From: Pseudomonas frederiksbergensis
GTDB lineage: Bacteria > Pseudomonadota > Gammaproteobacteria > Pseudomonadales > Pseudomonadaceae
Direction of reading: 5' to 3'
DNA length: 64,000 nt
Assembly (NCBI RefSeq): GCF_003732705.1
Contig: NZ_MOBR01000040.1
Location: 461,536-525,535, forward strand
Positions 61,007 to 64,000 of the stretch are shown here, in pieces (the first letter of the stretch is position 1; every line of letters begins with the position of its first letter). A program made the translations under genes and the position numbers. The notes below the pieces were generated by a model. That model worked only from the letters and a program-made list of their open reading frames with translations. It searched no databases and was not told the origin of the DNA.

Positions 61007-61016
61007 TTGTATACAA
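61007..61016. promoter_or_regulatory. Palindromic operator, copy 2 (gcl side)
   Basis: TTGTATACAA within CATTTGTATACAATTAC, 28 nt before the gcl start. With copy 1 it shares 12 bases (TTTGTATACAAT); the two centres are 137 nt apart. It lies downstream of a possible weak promoter (TTGACC at 60963, AATACA at 60985), a position expected for a repressor. Confidence 0.75.
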
Positions 61017-61043
61017 TTACAAAACGTAAGAGGCACCAAAACC

Positions 61044-62819
61044 ATGAGCAAAATGAGAGCAATCGAAGCCGCCGTTCTGGTGATGCGCCGTGAAGGGGTT
61101 GATACCGCTTTCGGCATCCCGGGCGCCGCGATCAACCCGCTGTACTCCGCCCTGCAGAAGGTCGGTGGCATCGATCACGTGCTCGCTCGCCACGTTGAAG
61201 GCGCTTCGCACATGGCCGAGGGCTACACCCGCACCAAGGCCGGCAATATCGGCGTGTGCATCGGCACTTCCGGCCCAGCCGGCACTGACATGGTCACCGG
61301 CCTTTACAGTGCCTCGGCCGACTCGATCCCGATCCTGTGCATCACCGGCCAGGCACCGCGGGCGCGCATGCATAAAGAAGACTTCCAGGCTGTCGACATC
61401 ACTGCCATCGTCAAGCCAGTGACCAAGTGGGCCACCACCGTCATGGAACCGGGCCAGGTGCCGTATGCGTTCCAGAAAGCCTTCTACGAAATGCGCTCCG
61501 GCCGCCCAGGCCCCGTGCTGATCGACCTGCCGTTTGACGTGCAAATGGCCGAAATCGAATTCGATATCGACGCCTACCAACCGCTGCCACTGGCCAAGCC
61601 CACCGCTAACCGCGTGCAAATCGAGAAGGCCCTGGCCATGCTCGATCAGGCCGAACGCCCATTGCTGGTGGCCGGTGGCGGCATCATCAATGCCGACGCC
61701 AGCGATTTGCTGGTGGAGTTCGCTGAGCTGACCGGCATTCCAGTGATCCCGACCCTGATGGGCTGGGGCACGATTCCGGACGATCACCCATTGATGGTCG
61801 GCATGGTCGGCCTGCAAACCTCGCACCGCTATGGCAACGCGACGCTGTTGAAATCGGACGTGGTGCTGGGCGTCGGTAACCGTTGGGCCAACCGTCACAC
61901 CGGTTCGATCGACGTCTACACCGAGGGCCGCAAATTCATTCACGTTGACATCGAGCCGACGCAAATCGGCCGCGTGTTCAACCCGGACCTGGGCATCGTT
62001 TCCGACGCCGCGGCCGCGCTGACCGTGTTCATCGAAGTCGCTCGCGAATGGCAAGCCGCCGGCAAGCTGAAAAACCGCAGCGCCTGGCTGCAAGACTGCC
62101 AGCAGCGCAAGGCCAGCCTGCAGCGCAAGACCCACTTCGACAACGTGCCGGTCAAGCCACAGCGCGTGTATGAAGAGATGAACCAAGTGTTCGGCAAAGA
62201 CACTTGCTATGTAAGTACCATCGGTCTGTCGCAGATTGCCGGCGCGCAGTTCCTGCACGTCTATAAGCCGCGTCACTGGATCAACTGCGGCCAGGCCGGC
62301 CCGTTGGGCTGGACCATTCCGGCGGCGCTGGGCGTGGTCAAGGCTGATCCGACCCGCAAAGTCGTGGCCCTGTCGGGCGACTATGATTTCCAGTTCATGA
62401 TCGAAGAATTGGCGGTGGGTGCGCAGTTCAAACTGCCGTACATCCACGTTGTGGTAAACAACTCGTACCTGGGGCTGATCCGTCAGGCCCAGCGCGGTTT
62501 CGACATGGACTACTGTGTGCAGCTGTCCTTCGATAACCTCAACGCTCCAGAACTCAACGGTTACGGTGTCGATCACGTGGCAGTCGCCGAAGGCCTCGGC
62601 TGCAAGGCGCTGCGCGTATTCGAACCGGGTCAGATCCAGCCTGCCCTGCGCAAGGCTCAGGAGCTGATCGAAGAGTTCAAGGTGCCGGTGATCGTCGAGA
62701 TTATTCTGGAGCGCGTGACCAACATTTCCATGGGCACCGAGATCAACGCCGTTAACGAATTCGAAGACCTGGCGTTGGTCGGCAACGATGCGCCAACCGC
62801 GATTTCGTTGCTCGATTGA
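61044..62819 (+). CDS. gcl: Glyoxylate carboligase (tartronate-semialdehyde synthase)
   Basis: A 591-residue TPP- and FAD-binding enzyme that joins two glyoxylates to give tartronate semialdehyde and CO2. The diagnostic feature is Val51 in LARHVEGASHMAEGY, where other TPP enzymes have the catalytic Glu. Other blocks are GTSGPAGTDMVTGLYSASADSIPILCITGQAPRA and the TPP-binding region LSGDYDFQFMIEELAVGAQFKLPYIHVVVNNSYLG. The ATG at 61044 (MSKMRAIEAAVLVM) fits the family. It is the first gene of gcl-hyi-glxR, which channels glyoxylate (from glycolate, allantoin or purines) to glycerate. Confidence 0.97.
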   Translation: MSKMRAIEAAVLVMRREGVDTAFGIPGAAINPLYSALQKVGGIDHVLARHVEGASHMAEGYTRTKAGNIGVCIGTSGPAGTDMVTGLYSASADSIPILCITGQAPRARMHKEDFQAVDITAIVKPVTKWATTVMEPGQVPYAFQKAFYEMRSGRPGPVLIDLPFDVQMAEIEFDIDAYQPLPLAKPTANRVQIEKALAMLDQAERPLLVAGGGIINADASDLLVEFAELTGIPVIPTLMGWGTIPDDHPLMVGMVGLQTSHRYGNATLLKSDVVLGVGNRWANRHTGSIDVYTEGRKFIHVDIEPTQIGRVFNPDLGIVSDAAAALTVFIEVAREWQAAGKLKNRSAWLQDCQQRKASLQRKTHFDNVPVKPQRVYEEMNQVFGKDTCYVSTIGLSQIAGAQFLHVYKPRHWINCGQAGPLGWTIPAALGVVKADPTRKVVALSGDYDFQFMIEELAVGAQFKLPYIHVVVNNSYLGLIRQAQRGFDMDYCVQLSFDNLNAPELNGYGVDHVAVAEGLGCKALRVFEPGQIQPALRKAQELIEEFKVPVIVEIILERVTNISMGTEINAVNEFEDLALVGNDAPTAISLLD

Positions 62820-62826
62820 GCACTAT

Positions 62827-62936
62827 GATCGTTCCCACGCTCTGCGTGGGAATGCATCCGGTGACGCTCCGCGTCACATAACGGCTGGACGCAGAGCGTC
62901 CGGGGCGGCATTCCCACGCAGAGCGTGGGAACGATC
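62827..62936. repeat. GATCGTTCCCACGC nested palindrome, copy 5
   Basis: A 110-bp element with outer arms GATCGTTCCCACGCTCTGCG and complement, and inner GTGACGCTCCGCGTCAC / GGACGCAGAGCGTCC arms. It lies between gcl and hyi within what should be one operon, 28 nt before the hyi start. Confidence 0.93.
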
Positions 62937-62964
62937 GGCCCTCACACATTTACGGGAGACCACC

Positions 62965-63747
62965 ATGCCGCGTTTCGCAGCCAACCTGTCCATGCTGTTC
63001 ACCGAACAGGATTTTCTTGCCCGTTTTGAAGCGGCCGCCAAGGCCGGTTTCAGTGGTGTTGAGTACCTGTTCCCTTACGACTTCAGCTCTGCCGAAATCA
63101 AGGCCAAGCTCGACGCCAACGGTCTGACCCAGGTGCTGTTCAACCTGCCGGCCGGTGACTGGGCCAAAGGCGAACGCGGTATCGCATGCCTGCCGGATCG
63201 GGTCGAAGAATTCCGCGCCGGGGTCGACCTGGCGATCGCTTACGCCAAGGTTCTGGGCAACACCCAGGTCAACTGCCTGGCCGGTATTCGTCCACAAAAC
63301 GTCGATGACGCCACTGTGGAAAAAACCTTCGTCAGCAACCTCAAGTACGCCGCCGACAAGCTGCAAGCGGCGGGCATCAAACTGGTGATGGAAGCGATCA
63401 ACACCCGCGACATCCCCGGCTTCTACCTGAACAACACGGCGCAAGCCCTGTCGATTCGCGAACAGGTGGGCAGCGCCAATCTGTTCCTGCAATACGACAT
63501 CTACCACATGCAAATCATGGAAGGCGACCTGGCCCGCACCCTGCAATCGCACTTGGGCGAAATCAACCATGTGCAGTTGGCAGACAACCCAGGGCGCAAC
63601 GAACCGGGCACCGGTGAAATCAACTACCGCTTCCTGTTCGAACACCTGGATCGCATTGGTTATCAGGGTTGGGTCGGTTGCGAATACAAGCCGCTGACCA
63701 CCACAGAAGCGGGCCTCGGCTGGTTGAAAACCCATAACGCGATCTGA
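62965..63747 (+). CDS. hyi: Hydroxypyruvate isomerase
   Basis: A 260-residue TIM-barrel (xylose isomerase-like) enzyme that interconverts hydroxypyruvate and tartronate semialdehyde. The N-terminus MPRFAANLSMLFTEQDFLARF and the blocks VLGNTQVNCLAGIRP, VMEAINTRDIPGFYLN (Glu), QYDIYHMQIMEGDL (Asp) and VGCEYKP (Glu) match Hyi and its metal ligands. The start has GGGAGA upstream. It is separated from gcl by 145 bp that contains a nested palindrome. Confidence 0.95.
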   Translation: MPRFAANLSMLFTEQDFLARFEAAAKAGFSGVEYLFPYDFSSAEIKAKLDANGLTQVLFNLPAGDWAKGERGIACLPDRVEEFRAGVDLAIAYAKVLGNTQVNCLAGIRPQNVDDATVEKTFVSNLKYAADKLQAAGIKLVMEAINTRDIPGFYLNNTAQALSIREQVGSANLFLQYDIYHMQIMEGDLARTLQSHLGEINHVQLADNPGRNEPGTGEINYRFLFEHLDRIGYQGWVGCEYKPLTTTEAGLGWLKTHNAI

Positions 63748-63758
63748 GCAGTTCCCCG

Positions 63759-63846
63759 GTGGGAGCGAGCCTGCTCGCGAATGCGGTGGTTCAGTCAACA
63801 CGGATATTGAATGTTCCACCGCATTCGCGAGCAGGCTCGCTCCCAC
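63759..63846. repeat. REPIN (GTGG-type), between hyi and glxR
   Basis: Inverted REP pair: GTGGGAGCGAGCCTGCTCGC GAATGCGGTGG on the left and CCACCGCATTCGCGAGCAGG CTCGCTCCCAC on the right, with extended 30-bp arms. It lies inside the gcl operon, 54 nt before the glxR start, so it will form a hairpin in the polycistronic mRNA. Confidence 0.93.
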
Positions 63847-63900
63847 ATAGAAGCACTCCCCTATTTGCTTGAAGCAGCATAAAAACAAGAGGATTCTCTC

Positions 63901-64000
63901 ATGGCTCAATTCGGATTTATCGGCATCGGCATCATGGGCCACCCAATGTCCTTGAACCTGCAGAAAGCCGGTCACAGCCTTCTACTGTCGGCACACCACG
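63901..64000 (+). CDS. glxR: 2-hydroxy-3-oxopropionate (tartronate semialdehyde) reductase, N-terminal part
   Basis: Only the first 33 codons are in the window. MAQFGFIGIGIMGHPMSLNL followed by QKAGHSLLLSAHH carries the NAD(P)-binding GxGxMGxPM motif of beta-hydroxyacid dehydrogenases. In this position after gcl and hyi it should be the tartronate semialdehyde reductase that gives glycerate. AAGAGGA lies about 9 nt before the ATG. Confidence 0.93.
   Translation, partial: MAQFGFIGIGIMGHPMSLNLQKAGHSLLLSAHH

Noticed and set aside
1..64000. tRNA, rRNA, prophage, IS or attachment sites
   Set aside because: No cloverleaf, rRNA segment, integrase, phage structural gene or IS transposase was seen; the only transposase-like gene is the RAYT.

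Overview
The window is a GC-rich, gene-dense chromosomal segment of a Pseudomonas of the fluorescens group. The protein sequences, the sdhCDAB-sucAB-lpdG-sucCD layout with divergent gltA, and the GTGG/GTAG-type REP repeats all fit this group; species cannot be fixed from sequence alone. I see no rRNA, tRNA, prophage, IS or CRISPR.

Layout. 1-3330: a cobalamin-riboswitch operon on the minus strand (cobO-cobB-bluB-cobD, the last cut by the window edge). 3495-9819: an unknown protein, a lipoprotein sugar dehydrogenase, an O-methyltransferase, two NlpC/P60 lipoproteins, hda and a PerM-type transporter. 9858-13730: a DUF2066 protein, divergent purM-purN and a DUF3108 protein. 14022-23829: a chemotaxis receptor, an amidohydrolase, OsmC, pirin, dienelactone hydrolase, htpG, two hotdog thioesterases, a small lipoprotein, MAPEG and DUF599 proteins. 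24078-26739: a solitary delta-60 repeat protein and brnQ.

27160-40256 is the core TCA cluster: sdhC-sdhD-sdhA-sdhB-sucA-sucB-lpdG-sucC-sucD on the minus strand, with gltA divergent. Recognisable sigma-70 promoters face both ways in the 363-bp gap. 40968-46441: acetate permease actP/yjcH, a betaine-type binding protein, a GH17 beta-glucan enzyme and a small membrane protein. 46667-48746: an alpha/beta-hydrolase-like protein translationally coupled to mlaA. 48975-58766: a DUF808 protein and a MuxABC-OpmB (MdtABC-type) RND efflux operon, with a divergent TetR regulator at 58961. 60336-64000: glcG and the glyoxylate (glycerate-pathway) genes gcl-hyi-glxR, with two identical TTGTATACAA palindromes in the divergent control region.

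The most notable non-genic content is repetitive. There are at least three dispersed palindromic families: GTGG-type REP pairs (REPINs), GTAG-type REPs, and a roughly 105-112 bp nested palindrome built on GATCGTTCCCACGC. A RAYT transposase gene (59681-60139) sits between two GTGG-type REPINs and is the probable mobiliser of that family. Two REPINs lie inside coding sequence: one forms the C-terminal tail of CobB and abuts the bluB start, and one is an in-frame 90-bp insertion in the signal-peptide region of the RND outer-membrane lipoprotein. Other unexplained structure includes a roughly 300-bp structured repeat after gltA, hairpin-rich spacers either side of lpdG, and a perfect 10-bp inverted repeat ahead of the delta-60 gene.
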